NCBI GenBank assembly: GCA_964634885.1
Contig: CAZWLN010000004.1
Coordinates: 1 to 64,000, forward strand
Length of the DNA stretch: 64,000 nucleotides
From: DAINRZ01 sp964634885
GTDB taxonomy: Bacteria; Bacteroidota; Ignavibacteria; Kapaibacteriales; UBA2268
Reading direction: 5' to 3'
Both the position numbers and the translations under genes were made by a program. The notes beneath the pieces were generated by a model. It did not search any database, was not told the origin of the DNA, and saw nothing but the letters and a program-made list of their open reading frames with translations. Below, piece after piece: positions 26,405-35,080 of the stretch. Every line of letters begins with the position of its first letter. Within the stretch, counting starts at the first letter, position 1.

Positions 26405-27409
26405 ATGGCAGGATTAACTAAGTTAGCACGAGCGTCCGTGAACGCTCTGACCAGTTATTTGGGATTGACAGAAGACGAAACATTGCTCGTCATAACCGAC
26501 GAGAACAAGAGGGATATTGGATATGCTTTGTTTGAAGCAGGCAAGAAAGTTGCCCGCGATTCGATTCTTCTTGAGATGGGTTCCAAGAAAGAAAAAAACG
26601 AAGAACCTCCGGAAGCGGTTGCTGAAATGATGCAAAAAGTGGACGCTGTCTTTTGTGTGACTTCCAAATCATTGTACAAAACGTCTGCAAGGAGAGAAGC
26701 CAGTAAGTTAGGCGTCAGGATTGCCGCTTTGCACAACGTTTCACCTGAATCATTCTCACGTTCAATGATGGGAGACCATCTTCTGATAAAAAACATTACT
26801 TCCTACCTCATCGAGAAAATGAAGAATATTTTCAATATCAGAGTAATAACTGAATTGGGTACCGACATTGTAATGCCGGTAAAGAGAAGAAGGATACATA
26901 CAAACACCGGCATCCTCAGGACCATCGGTGAAAGCGGTATGTTACCTTCCGGTGAGATTAAAATTGCTCCGATTGAGACCAAATCTAACGGCATTGTTGT
27001 TGTTGACGCTGCCCTTAACGGTTTCGGACTACTGGAAGACCCCATCTCGTTTACAATCAAGAAGGGATTCGCCGAGAGAATTACCGGAAAAGAAGAGGCA
27101 AAAACTCTTTCGAAAAACCTCAGCACTTTGGGGCATGACGCCCGTGCCATCGGCGTTTTTGGCTTCGGGCTTAACAACAGGGCCGAACTTTCCGGAGATA
27201 TACACGAAGACAGGACTGTCTTGGGGACTGTCCATTTCGGTTTCGGCAAAAGCACTCCTTTTGGCGGTAAGATCGACATCGACAGCTACTTCGAAGGGGT
27301 TGCCAAAAGCCCGACGGTCTATTTTGACGACGAGTTGATTATGGAAGACGGAAGATTTCTCGAAGAGTTCGACACCGGGCACATTCAAGAAGAAGACAAC
27401 GAAGAGTAA
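26405..27409 (+). CDS. M29/NicX-like metal-dependent hydrolase or oxygenase family protein
   Basis: A 334-residue cytoplasmic protein resembling the aminopeptidase-T/2,5-dihydroxypyridine dioxygenase group. Shared features are SGEIKIAPIETKSNGIVVVD, GFGLNNRAEL, TVLGTVHFGFGKSTPFGG and the C-terminal TVYFDDELIMEDG. The His in GTVH is kept, but the later His-x-Asp expected from relatives reads SYFEG here, so a metal ligand pair may be altered (comparison from memory). The role may therefore be non-catalytic or use different ligands. The tail is unusually acidic (IQEEDNEE). A GGAT precedes the ATG. It is followed by an L,D-transpeptidase gene. Confidence 0.65.
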   Translation: MAGLTKLARASVNALTSYLGLTEDETLLVITDENKRDIGYALFEAGKKVARDSILLEMGSKKEKNEEPPEAVAEMMQKVDAVFCVTSKSLYKTSARREASKLGVRIAALHNVSPESFSRSMMGDHLLIKNITSYLIEKMKNIFNIRVITELGTDIVMPVKRRRIHTNTGILRTIGESGMLPSGEIKIAPIETKSNGIVVVDAALNGFGLLEDPISFTIKKGFAERITGKEEAKTLSKNLSTLGHDARAIGVFGFGLNNRAELSGDIHEDRTVLGTVHFGFGKSTPFGGKIDIDSYFEGVAKSPTVYFDDELIMEDGRFLEEFDTGHIQEEDNEE

Positions 27410-27532
27410 AAAAAGCTTTTCAGAGCTGTTTAATAGTATTATGTTCCTGATAATAATATTAATTTATTACTATTATCAGATTTATTATTAATTTTGAAAT
27501 CGGTTTTGTTGCAATTTTGTAAATGTGTTAAA

Positions 27533-28732
27533 ATGTTACGCTTTGATTTGAGATGGTTGTTCTTTTTTATTGTTCTGGTAATGATCAATTCCTGCCTGGT
27601 ATCGTGTGAAAACGACAAAACAGGAAAAGACGGCAGCGCTTTGGCAAAAGGTACAGGGGCAGATTCCAGCCGTTCCGATATGGCGGCAGATACTAACTCC
27701 ATTAGAGAGTTTCCGCTGATCAGGTACAAACAGATTACCATCAAAGACGCTTCACAGTTGAAGAGCCTGAGAGAAAAATACAATCATCCCAAAGAGTGGC
27801 ACGCCGGATGGAAAACCATTATTACCCTCAACAGGAAGGAATGGCGTTTCATGAGAGTAGGCCAGACCATCGTTGTTCCCGATACGATCATCGACGACAT
27901 CAGGGCTTACTCCATTTTCCCACAGTTCTATCCGGGAGCAGCCAATCTCCCGAAATGTATTGTCGTTTCTTGCTATTACCAGTGCTACGCTGCCTACGAA
28001 TACGGCAAACAGGTACGGTTCGTTGCCGTTAACTCGGGCAAAGAAAGGACTCCCACCTATCCCGGCAGGTATGCCCTGACCTGGAAAGAAAGAGTCCGCC
28101 GCTCGTCGTTGGACAGCAACTGGGTAATGCCCTTTACATATAACTACCATGGAGAAGCCGGCAGCGCTTTCCATCAGTTCGAGATGCCGGGTTTTCCAGC
28201 CTCGCACTCTTGTATGCGCCAGTTCATGGAAGACGCCGAGTGGCTCTTTTCCTGGGGCGAAGGACAAAAGTTCGATGAGAAGAAGAAACCCATCCGCTTG
28301 TCCGGTACTCCTGTCATCATCATCGACCACTACGACTTTGCTCCCGAGCGCAAACAAATGTGGACTAAGCTTACTTCCAACAAAGATACTATTATGCCTC
28401 TGCCACCCAATCCGATGGCTGTCGAGGAAGCACTGATACCCATCATACAGATTCCGGAAAGCAGCAGGGGAAGGCTGCCAAACAGGAAACGTTTCGAGGA
28501 AGCAGAACAGGTCCTCCGCGACAAAGGCATCATCAGGCCTAATGTGAAGCTCACTCCCAGCGTCAATTTCAACGCCAAGAGAAGAGCAGACGAAGCAAAA
28601 AAGGCAGGACTCGAACTGAAATCGAAACAGAGCGGGCAACCCGTTGAGAATAACTCCAAAACCACTAACGGGACAGGAAAACCAAAACCGGCCGCGCAGA
28701 AGCCAAAGACTGCCAAGCCTAACGCGCGCTGA
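27533..28732 (+). CDS. L,D-transpeptidase (YkuD-type) lipoprotein
   Basis: Family members make 3-3 peptidoglycan cross-links or attach proteins to peptidoglycan. The ATG at 27533 gives a lipoprotein signal with lipobox LVSC (Cys25); a longer frame from TTG 27494 is less likely. A LysM-like stretch follows, then the YkuD core HQFEMPGFPASHSCMRQ with His225 and catalytic Cys227. The family consensus has Gly between these two, here Ser. The final 70 residues are Lys/Pro-rich and probably disordered (KPKPAAQKPKTAKPNA). It probably acts in the periplasm, anchored in a membrane. Confidence 0.88.
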   Translation: MLRFDLRWLFFFIVLVMINSCLVSCENDKTGKDGSALAKGTGADSSRSDMAADTNSIREFPLIRYKQITIKDASQLKSLREKYNHPKEWHAGWKTIITLNRKEWRFMRVGQTIVVPDTIIDDIRAYSIFPQFYPGAANLPKCIVVSCYYQCYAAYEYGKQVRFVAVNSGKERTPTYPGRYALTWKERVRRSSLDSNWVMPFTYNYHGEAGSAFHQFEMPGFPASHSCMRQFMEDAEWLFSWGEGQKFDEKKKPIRLSGTPVIIIDHYDFAPERKQMWTKLTSNKDTIMPLPPNPMAVEEALIPIIQIPESSRGRLPNRKRFEEAEQVLRDKGIIRPNVKLTPSVNFNAKRRADEAKKAGLELKSKQSGQPVENNSKTTNGTGKPKPAAQKPKTAKPNAR

Positions 28733-28789
28733 TCCGTGAGTCTTTGAATCAACTCCGATTATTATTTATCACTATTCCGGGTTACAGCT

Positions 28790-29698
28790 TTGAAACGGTG
28801 GCAAGCGGAAACATTGTTGTTTTTCATTACATTCATCTGGGGAGGCACTTTTACCTTTACCAGGATGGGCTTAGGCTATTGTCCGCCGTCGCTTTACATT
28901 CTTTTCAGGTTTACAATTGCCCTGACGATTTCCCTGGTGTTTTTCGGCAGGTTCATCCCGTCCATCGACAAAAAAACTTTCTTCCATGGACTGATACTGG
29001 GATTGTTCTTCGGCAGCGGCTTCCTGTTACAAACATACGGACTTAAATTTACGACGATTACTAATACTGCTTTCATTACCGGCATGAGTGTCCCTCTTGT
29101 GCCCTTCGTTTACTGGATCATCGAAAGGAAATCCATTACCATGTGGCAGAAGACAGGTGTCCTGGTCTCCGTTGCCGGCTTGTGGATATTTTCAGATCCC
29201 GACATCGCGAAGATTAATACGGGAGACCTGTTGACACTCGTTTCAACCATATTCTGGGCTTTGTATATTTCCTATATGGATGTATTCACACGCGACCGTA
29301 CCGAATTCCGGGAGACTGCCCTGATGGTGATCATGCAGCTCGTTACTGTCATTCCCATTACCCTGGCCTATTACTTAGTTTTCGAGCAGTCGGCGCCCCC
29401 GGTAGTATGGGCTGAAGGGCTTTTCTATTCACTGGCATACAATGGTATCATTGCTTCGTTCATGCTTACTTTCATACACACCAGCGTCCAGAAATACACT
29501 ACACCTGTCAAGGCAGCGCTGATATTCTCACTTGAACCTGTTGTCGCTGCTGCCATTGCCTGGTTCGCATACGACGAGGTAATCGGCGTCAGGGGCCTCA
29601 TCGGCGGCGCAATACTGTTGTCGGGGGTGGTGATATCCCAATCCGGGGCCCTCATCGATACTTACATAATACCCCGTTTCTCTGCCCGCCAGGATTGA
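28790..29698 (+). CDS. EamA/DMT family transporter
   Basis: A 302-residue membrane protein with ten predicted helices in two EamA repeats, typical of drug/metabolite transporters that export amino acids or small metabolites. Diagnostic parts are FIWGGTFTFTRMGL in helix 1, FRFTIALTIS in helix 2, and AALIFSLEPVVAAAIAWFAYDE in the second repeat. No ATG is available at the right place; TTG 28790 is the likely start, with a weak ribosome-binding site. The substrate is unknown. Confidence 0.85.
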   Translation: MKRWQAETLLFFITFIWGGTFTFTRMGLGYCPPSLYILFRFTIALTISLVFFGRFIPSIDKKTFFHGLILGLFFGSGFLLQTYGLKFTTITNTAFITGMSVPLVPFVYWIIERKSITMWQKTGVLVSVAGLWIFSDPDIAKINTGDLLTLVSTIFWALYISYMDVFTRDRTEFRETALMVIMQLVTVIPITLAYYLVFEQSAPPVVWAEGLFYSLAYNGIIASFMLTFIHTSVQKYTTPVKAALIFSLEPVVAAAIAWFAYDEVIGVRGLIGGAILLSGVVISQSGALIDTYIIPRFSARQD

Positions 29699-29933
29699 AG
29701 CAGCCCCAGGTATCGCCTCAGCTGCAATCGGAAGCCGGGAGATCATTAAAAAACCTGCATAATACTATTGAATATCTGCAAGGTAAGAAGAAAATGAAGG
29801 CAGGCATGGCCTGCACTTTAATAAATCCATGCAATCGTCAATAACATTAATATCCCGATTAAACTTGATAGTCAGAAATTATTTATTATATTAAATTTGA
29901 AAAAAGTAAAAATGAATAAATTTGGAAATAGAT

Positions 29934-31178
29934 ATGCAGAATGTACCCAAATCGATGCGCTTGCAGATTGCAATCCTCGGCAGGACCAATGTCGGGAAAT
30001 CCAGTTTTCTTAACATGGTGGCAGGGCAGGACGTCGCTGTTACGTCCTCAGTCCCCGGGACGACGACAGACGTTGTCGAGAAATCGATTGAACTGCTTCC
30101 CATCGGCCCCATCGTTTTTCTCGATACTGCCGGCATCGACGACAAATCGGAGCTTGCTGAGAAGCGAATCCAGAGGACGATGAACATACTCGACAGGGCT
30201 GACATTGCCGTATTGATCGTTGAACCCGGCCGATGGGGCGAGTACGAGGATAAGCTGACGGAACTGCTGAACGGCAAGAAAATACCCTTTATGTGCGTTG
30301 TAAACAAAATTGACATCGACACTCCGAAGGACGATTTCATGCAGAAAGTCTCTGCCGCGTCAAACGGCAGATTGATGGCAGCTTCCAGTTCAACGGATGA
30401 ATCGCCCATTCTGAAAGATGAATACATTAATAAATTCAAGACATTGGTTCGTGAGATTACACCAGACAGCATCGTGAACGACCTGCCGCTCGTAGGCGAC
30501 CTTGTGCCACCGGGCGGCCTTGCGGTATTAATTACCCCAATCGACCTCCAGGCGCCGAAAGGCAGGCTCATACTGCCACAGGTACAGGCCATCAGGGATA
30601 TACTCGACAATGACGCCGTGTCGATGGTTGTAAAAGAACGGGAGTATGTACATGCTCTCAGCCTGCTGAACCGTAAGCCCGACCTCGTCGTCTGCGATTC
30701 CCAGGTGGTTAACAAGATGGTGGCAGACACTCCGGAAGATGTCAAGTGCACAACCTTTTCCATCCTTTTCTCCCGCTTCAAGGGCGATCTTGTCGAGGAA
30801 GCAAGGGGAGTGGCGCGAATTGAAAAATTAGAGCCGGGGGACAAAGTGCTGATTGCTGAAGCTTGCAGCCATCATCCCCTTCAGGACGACATCGGCAGGG
30901 TGAAAATCCCCCGCTGGCTAAGGCAATATATCGGATCGAATATAATAATTGAACATTCAGCCGGCAGGGACTATCCCGACAACCTGTCGGAATACAAAGT
31001 TGTGATTCATTGCGGTGGCTGTATGCTGACAAGGCACGAAAAGCTCAACAGAATTGCCAAAGCAAAGCAGGCAGGTGTGCCCATTACAAACTACGGAATC
31101 CTGATCTCTTACGTGCAGGGAGTACTGAAGCGGGTACTGTCGCCTTTCCCGGCAGCTCTCGAGGCCCTCGAATCTTAA
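29934..31178 (+). CDS. hydF: [FeFe]-hydrogenase H-cluster maturation GTPase
   Basis: HydF is the scaffold on which the 2Fe subcluster of [FeFe]-hydrogenase is built by HydE and HydG before transfer to the hydrogenase. The GTPase P-loop is GRTNVGKS at 16-23, with DTAG and NKID downstream. The C-terminal cluster domain has EACSHHP (Cys311, His313/314) and HCGGC (His359, Cys360, Cys363), matching the HydF Fe-S ligand pattern. The length of 414 residues fits the family. The ATG at 29934 follows a GGAAA; an upstream in-frame TTG at 29922 is less likely. hydE, hydG and the hydrogenase are not in this window. lon starts 83 bp later. Confidence 0.95.
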   Translation: MQNVPKSMRLQIAILGRTNVGKSSFLNMVAGQDVAVTSSVPGTTTDVVEKSIELLPIGPIVFLDTAGIDDKSELAEKRIQRTMNILDRADIAVLIVEPGRWGEYEDKLTELLNGKKIPFMCVVNKIDIDTPKDDFMQKVSAASNGRLMAASSSTDESPILKDEYINKFKTLVREITPDSIVNDLPLVGDLVPPGGLAVLITPIDLQAPKGRLILPQVQAIRDILDNDAVSMVVKEREYVHALSLLNRKPDLVVCDSQVVNKMVADTPEDVKCTTFSILFSRFKGDLVEEARGVARIEKLEPGDKVLIAEACSHHPLQDDIGRVKIPRWLRQYIGSNIIIEHSAGRDYPDNLSEYKVVIHCGGCMLTRHEKLNRIAKAKQAGVPITNYGILISYVQGVLKRVLSPFPAALEALES

Positions 31179-31261
31179 TGAATTATTAAAATTTTCCGGG
31201 CAATTCATCGTTACCTGATTTTTACTTTTATGGAAAACAAAAAAATGATCGGAGTTAATAA

Positions 31262-33748
31262 ATGCAAAATGATGATGTACTCAATTCAATAGAAAATTCG
31301 GACAAGAAATCCGAAACCATACCAAAGCGCCTGACCGTGCTCCCTCTTAGGGATACCATAATCTTTCCCTATATGATATTCCCCGTACTTATCGGCAGGA
31401 CAGCGTCTCTCAGAGCCGTAGCCGAATCCATCGAAAGAGGTAAGTATATATTTGTCAGCGCTCAGAAGAATCCACAGGTTGAGGACCCCGAATTCGACGA
31501 CATCTATTCTTTCGGCACTACTGCCAAGATCATACAGGTACTCAGGCTTCCGAACAATCTCCTGAAAGTGCTGGTCGAGGGCTTGTTCCAATCAAGGATT
31601 GTAAAGCAAATGCCCAATAAAGAATGGATGGAAGCCGAGATCAAGCAGGTGAAAACCGACTATGACGAAAAGGACAAGGAATTGCAGGCTCTCATCAGGC
31701 ATTCTTCCGAACTTTTCGAGCAATATGTAAAAGGCAGCCACAATCTGCCTTCCGATCTTATTGCCGCTTACCAGAATATCGACGATCCGCACAGGAAGCT
31801 CTATTTTGCCGCTTCCAACATCCGCCAGGGTGTTGACATCAAACAAAGGATACTCCAGGCTTCAAGTTTCAAGAAACAGTATTTCGAACTACTGTCCATC
31901 ATGAGTTCCGAACTGGATATGCTGAAGATGGAGAATGAGATCGATACGAAAGTACATTCATCCATCCAAAGGAACCAGAAAAAATTCTACATTCAGGAGC
32001 AAATCAGGGCTCTGCAGAAAGAACTCGGCGACGAAGAGGAACTGCTGCCGGAACTGCTGGCTCTGAAGAAAGCGCTTGACGAAGCCGGACTTCCGGCCCA
32101 CGCTAAGGAAAAAGCCAATGAAGAATTCGAGCGCCTGAAGAAAACACCGACGATGTCGCCGGAATACAGCGTCTCGAGGAATTACCTGGAACTGGTCTCC
32201 TCTCTGCCCTGGAATTCGCGCACAGAGGACAATCTGGACATCGGACACGTCAAAACGATATTGGACGAAGACCACTATGACCTCGAGAAGCCTAAGGAGC
32301 GAATATTGGAATTTATTGCCATCCTGAACCTGGCAGGCGGCCTGAAACGGCAGATACTCTGCTTTGTCGGGCCTCCCGGCGTGGGTAAAACTTCGCTTGC
32401 ACGCTCCATCGCACGTGCCCTCGGCAGGAAGTTCGTACGCTTCTCCCTCGGCGGTGTCAGGGACGAAGCCGAGATACGCGGCCATCGAAAAACCTATGTC
32501 GGAGCCATGCCCGGGAAAATTGTCCAGTCCCTGAAAAAAGCCGGTACCGTTAACCCGGTCATCCTCCTCGACGAAGTTGACAAAATGTCGATGGACTTCA
32601 GGGGAGACCCCTCCGCTGCTTTGCTTGAGGTTCTCGATCCTGAACAGAACGTGGCTTTCAACGACCATTACTTAGAAATCGACTATGATCTTTCAAACGT
32701 GATGTTCATTACTACTGCCAACGTGCAGTATGACATCCCGCTGCCCCTGCAGGACAGGATGGAGATCATCCACCTGAACAGTTACCTCGACATAGATAAG
32801 ATTGAGATTGCCCGCAGGCACATCATACCCAAGCTGCTCGCCGAGTTCGGGATGAAGGATTCGAACATCAGCTTTTCGGACGAAGCGCTGTCGTCAATCA
32901 TCAACGGCTATACACGCGAAGCCGGGGTCAGGAACTTAGAGAGGGAGATTGGCTCGGTACTGCGTAAACTCGCTAAGGAGATAGTCGAGGACTATGACAA
33001 TAAACGCAGGAAAAATCCGAAGTCAGCCGGCGAAAAAAGGAAAATGCTTAAAGACAACAAGCCTTTCATGAAGAATTTCAACAATAAAGTCATCCGGATC
33101 GACGAAGAAAAAATCGGTCAATACCTGAAAGTGCCGCGTTACAGGCAGAAGAAGGACGAACTTACAGATAAAACAGGCGTGGCGACGGGCCTTGCCTGGA
33201 CCAGCATGGGAGGAGAGATACTTCCCGTGGAGGTGACCATCATGCCCGGCGCTGAAAAGCTGACTCTCACCGGTAAACTCGGCGATGTAATGAAGGAATC
33301 GGCACAGGCAGCGCTGTCATACGTCAGGTCCAATCTTACACTGCTTGGTGTCCCTGAGAAATTCAACCTGAAGAAAGAGATACATATACACGTACCGGAA
33401 GGTGCAATTCCCAAAGACGGGCCTTCAGCCGGCATTACAATGACAATGGCGCTGATCTCTGCCGCTTCCGGCAGGCAACTCAAAGGCGACACGGCAATGA
33501 CCGGTGAAGTGAACCTGCGCGGCGACGTCCTGCCCATCGGCGGGCTGAACGAAAAGCTTCTGGCAGCCAAGAGGGCCGGCATCAACAATGTCATCATTCC
33601 AATGGACAACGAAAGGGACATCGATGAAATGAAGGAAGAGATCAAGAGCGGCTTGAACATCATTCCGGTAAGGAGCATTACCGAAGCAATGCCTTACGCT
33701 TTCCTGAGTGAAAAGAAGAAAGCCTCAGCTACAAAACGCAAAAAATAG
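31262..33748 (+). CDS. lon: ATP-dependent protease Lon
   Basis: This cytoplasmic AAA+ serine protease clears damaged and regulatory proteins. The order is N-terminal LAN domain (about 20-220), coiled-coil, AAA module with Walker A GPPGVGKT (370-377) and VILLDEVDKM, then the protease domain with Ser722 (KDGPSAGIT) and Lys765 (GGLNEKLLAAKRAG). The length of 828 residues is normal. A GGAG lies eight bases before the ATG. The C terminus is Lys-rich. An unusual inserted stretch between AAA and protease domains (NKRRKNPKSAGEKRKML) is highly basic. Confidence 0.97.
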   Translation: MQNDDVLNSIENSDKKSETIPKRLTVLPLRDTIIFPYMIFPVLIGRTASLRAVAESIERGKYIFVSAQKNPQVEDPEFDDIYSFGTTAKIIQVLRLPNNLLKVLVEGLFQSRIVKQMPNKEWMEAEIKQVKTDYDEKDKELQALIRHSSELFEQYVKGSHNLPSDLIAAYQNIDDPHRKLYFAASNIRQGVDIKQRILQASSFKKQYFELLSIMSSELDMLKMENEIDTKVHSSIQRNQKKFYIQEQIRALQKELGDEEELLPELLALKKALDEAGLPAHAKEKANEEFERLKKTPTMSPEYSVSRNYLELVSSLPWNSRTEDNLDIGHVKTILDEDHYDLEKPKERILEFIAILNLAGGLKRQILCFVGPPGVGKTSLARSIARALGRKFVRFSLGGVRDEAEIRGHRKTYVGAMPGKIVQSLKKAGTVNPVILLDEVDKMSMDFRGDPSAALLEVLDPEQNVAFNDHYLEIDYDLSNVMFITTANVQYDIPLPLQDRMEIIHLNSYLDIDKIEIARRHIIPKLLAEFGMKDSNISFSDEALSSIINGYTREAGVRNLEREIGSVLRKLAKEIVEDYDNKRRKNPKSAGEKRKMLKDNKPFMKNFNNKVIRIDEEKIGQYLKVPRYRQKKDELTDKTGVATGLAWTSMGGEILPVEVTIMPGAEKLTLTGKLGDVMKESAQAALSYVRSNLTLLGVPEKFNLKKEIHIHVPEGAIPKDGPSAGITMTMALISAASGRQLKGDTAMTGEVNLRGDVLPIGGLNEKLLAAKRAGINNVIIPMDNERDIDEMKEEIKSGLNIIPVRSITEAMPYAFLSEKKKASATKRKK

Positions 33749-33755
33749 GGGGGAC

Positions 33756-33784
33756 TGCATTAATTGTATCTGAGAATTAATGCA
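33756..33784. other. Perfect 10-bp stem-loop just after lon
   Basis: TGCATTAATT and AATTAATGCA pair around a 9-base loop, starting 8 bp after the lon stop codon. The stem is AT-rich and has no T-run, so it is not a standard terminator. It may protect the 3' end of the mRNA or be a protein-binding palindrome. Confidence 0.6.
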
Positions 33785-33882
33785 AAAATTGGTTCTTCTC
33801 TGTTTGTAGTGGGTAAGTAGTAGTTGAAAGGTTAATACTCAGACTTTGAAGTTACCCCATCCCGGCCTTCCCCAATCTGAGG

Positions 33883-34035
33883 ATGCAGAAAAAAAACGGT
33901 GTTGAATCTGGAAAATTGCAGGAAAAATTACTTGAGAAGGTTGAAGAACTTTTCTTATATAAATTTGAATATAATTAAAAGAATAATGAAATACACTGTG
34001 AAACTAATGAATTAAAAAAGAAATTATCCGAATAG
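33883..34035 (+). pseudogene. Remnant of a coiled-coil C terminus of a tail-fibre/T9SS-like surface protein
   Basis: One reading frame encodes VESGKLQEKLLEKVEEL, then FLYKFEYN, then an in-frame TAA (33976), then KNNEIHCETNELKKKLSE and a stop. This heptad-rich pattern resembles the common end of long Bacteroidota surface or tail-fibre-like proteins (usually ...LLEKVEELTLYMIEL..., from memory). The stop codon inside and the missing front suggest a decayed 3' fragment. It directly precedes a lipoprotein gene. Confidence 0.5.
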
Positions 34036-34047
34036 CAAGAGGCAATG

Positions 34048-34845
34048 ATGAACAAAGTTTTATTTACCGCGATCTTTCTGTTAATAGTAACCTGTTCTTG
34101 CCAAGACGATCCGGCAATACCCGATCCTTGCAGTAGCAGTAAACCCGTTTCTGCTGATTTCATGATTTATGAGCTGCCGCAGCTTGGGTTCCCTGAATAC
34201 TGGACCCCACACGACTGCGATACAGTTGTGGCAGCAAGTATTGTTACTTTTTCAGCTTTCGAAGATGATGCTCAATACGAATGGACGATTGGCGCTGAAA
34301 CCATAACCCAAAAAAGTTTTTCAAGAACAAGCTTTCCCGGAGGCGCCATTATACCGGTAAGACTGATAGTTAAAAAGACTCCGAATAAAGAGTGTTTTCC
34401 TGACGATGACGGATGTGACACTGTAATCAGGTATTTATATACTTTACGATATATTAATGAAACACATACTTATAATATTGATGTGATATCTGGAAAATAT
34501 AAAGGTCACAATAATGATAATCCTTTTAAAGATTTTACTATCAATATCCAGAGTGATTATGTAAAACCAGGCGGTGATTCTGTCTGGGATATGAAAACAA
34601 AAATTGACGGCCTTATTGGTTCGTGTGAGCTTTATGATTGGGATTTGTCAAAAAAGACCTATAAACAATACTATTTTGCTATGTATTACAATTATGACTG
34701 CCTGAATCCAAAGGGATTATTAACTATTTTCGGCAAGAATAACGATTCAATACTGATTGAGTATTCCATTCAAAAGTTGCCGGGCAGCAGCCATGTAAAA
34801 GAAAGAATTGGTAAAACTTTCACCGGAGTAAGAATTTATCAATAG
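34048..34845 (+). CDS. Lipoprotein of unknown function with PKD-like segment
   Basis: A 265-residue lipoprotein with lipobox TCSC at about residues 16-19. The mature part is beta-rich and resembles one PKD/Ig-like repeat early on (VTFSAFEDDAQYEWTIGAETI). A second domain with several Cys and Tyr residues (GSCELYDWDLSKKTYKQYYFA) is not recognised. The gene is more AT-rich than its neighbours, like the large cargos at 4714 and 41123. Two adjacent ATGs start the frame (34045 and 34048); the spacing to AGAGG favours the second. Confidence 0.6.
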   Translation: MNKVLFTAIFLLIVTCSCQDDPAIPDPCSSSKPVSADFMIYELPQLGFPEYWTPHDCDTVVAASIVTFSAFEDDAQYEWTIGAETITQKSFSRTSFPGGAIIPVRLIVKKTPNKECFPDDDGCDTVIRYLYTLRYINETHTYNIDVISGKYKGHNNDNPFKDFTINIQSDYVKPGGDSVWDMKTKIDGLIGSCELYDWDLSKKTYKQYYFAMYYNYDCLNPKGLLTIFGKNNDSILIEYSIQKLPGSSHVKERIGKTFTGVRIYQ

Positions 34846-35080
34846 GGGAATCGATGTAATATCAATAGTTTGTATATTGAGACATCTGATTAAAGTAAAA
34901 TTTACTCATTTCCTCTGAAAGAAGCTTAAATTTCAAATCATCTGAAATAAGTTTCATTCAAAGCATCAATTTTGACTCAAAAGCATGATTATTCAACGAA
35001 TATTGCCTGTTGAATTGATTGTAAAAGAATAATCATCGTGAAATAATTCGAAATCAACAAAGCAAGCATACAAATACAAA

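Noticed and set aside
29794..29838. 15-codon ORF with a GCAGGC-ATG-GCCTGC palindrome before hydF
   Set aside because: It is too short to support, with no convincing ribosome-binding site. The palindrome has only a 3-base loop and no other sign of function.
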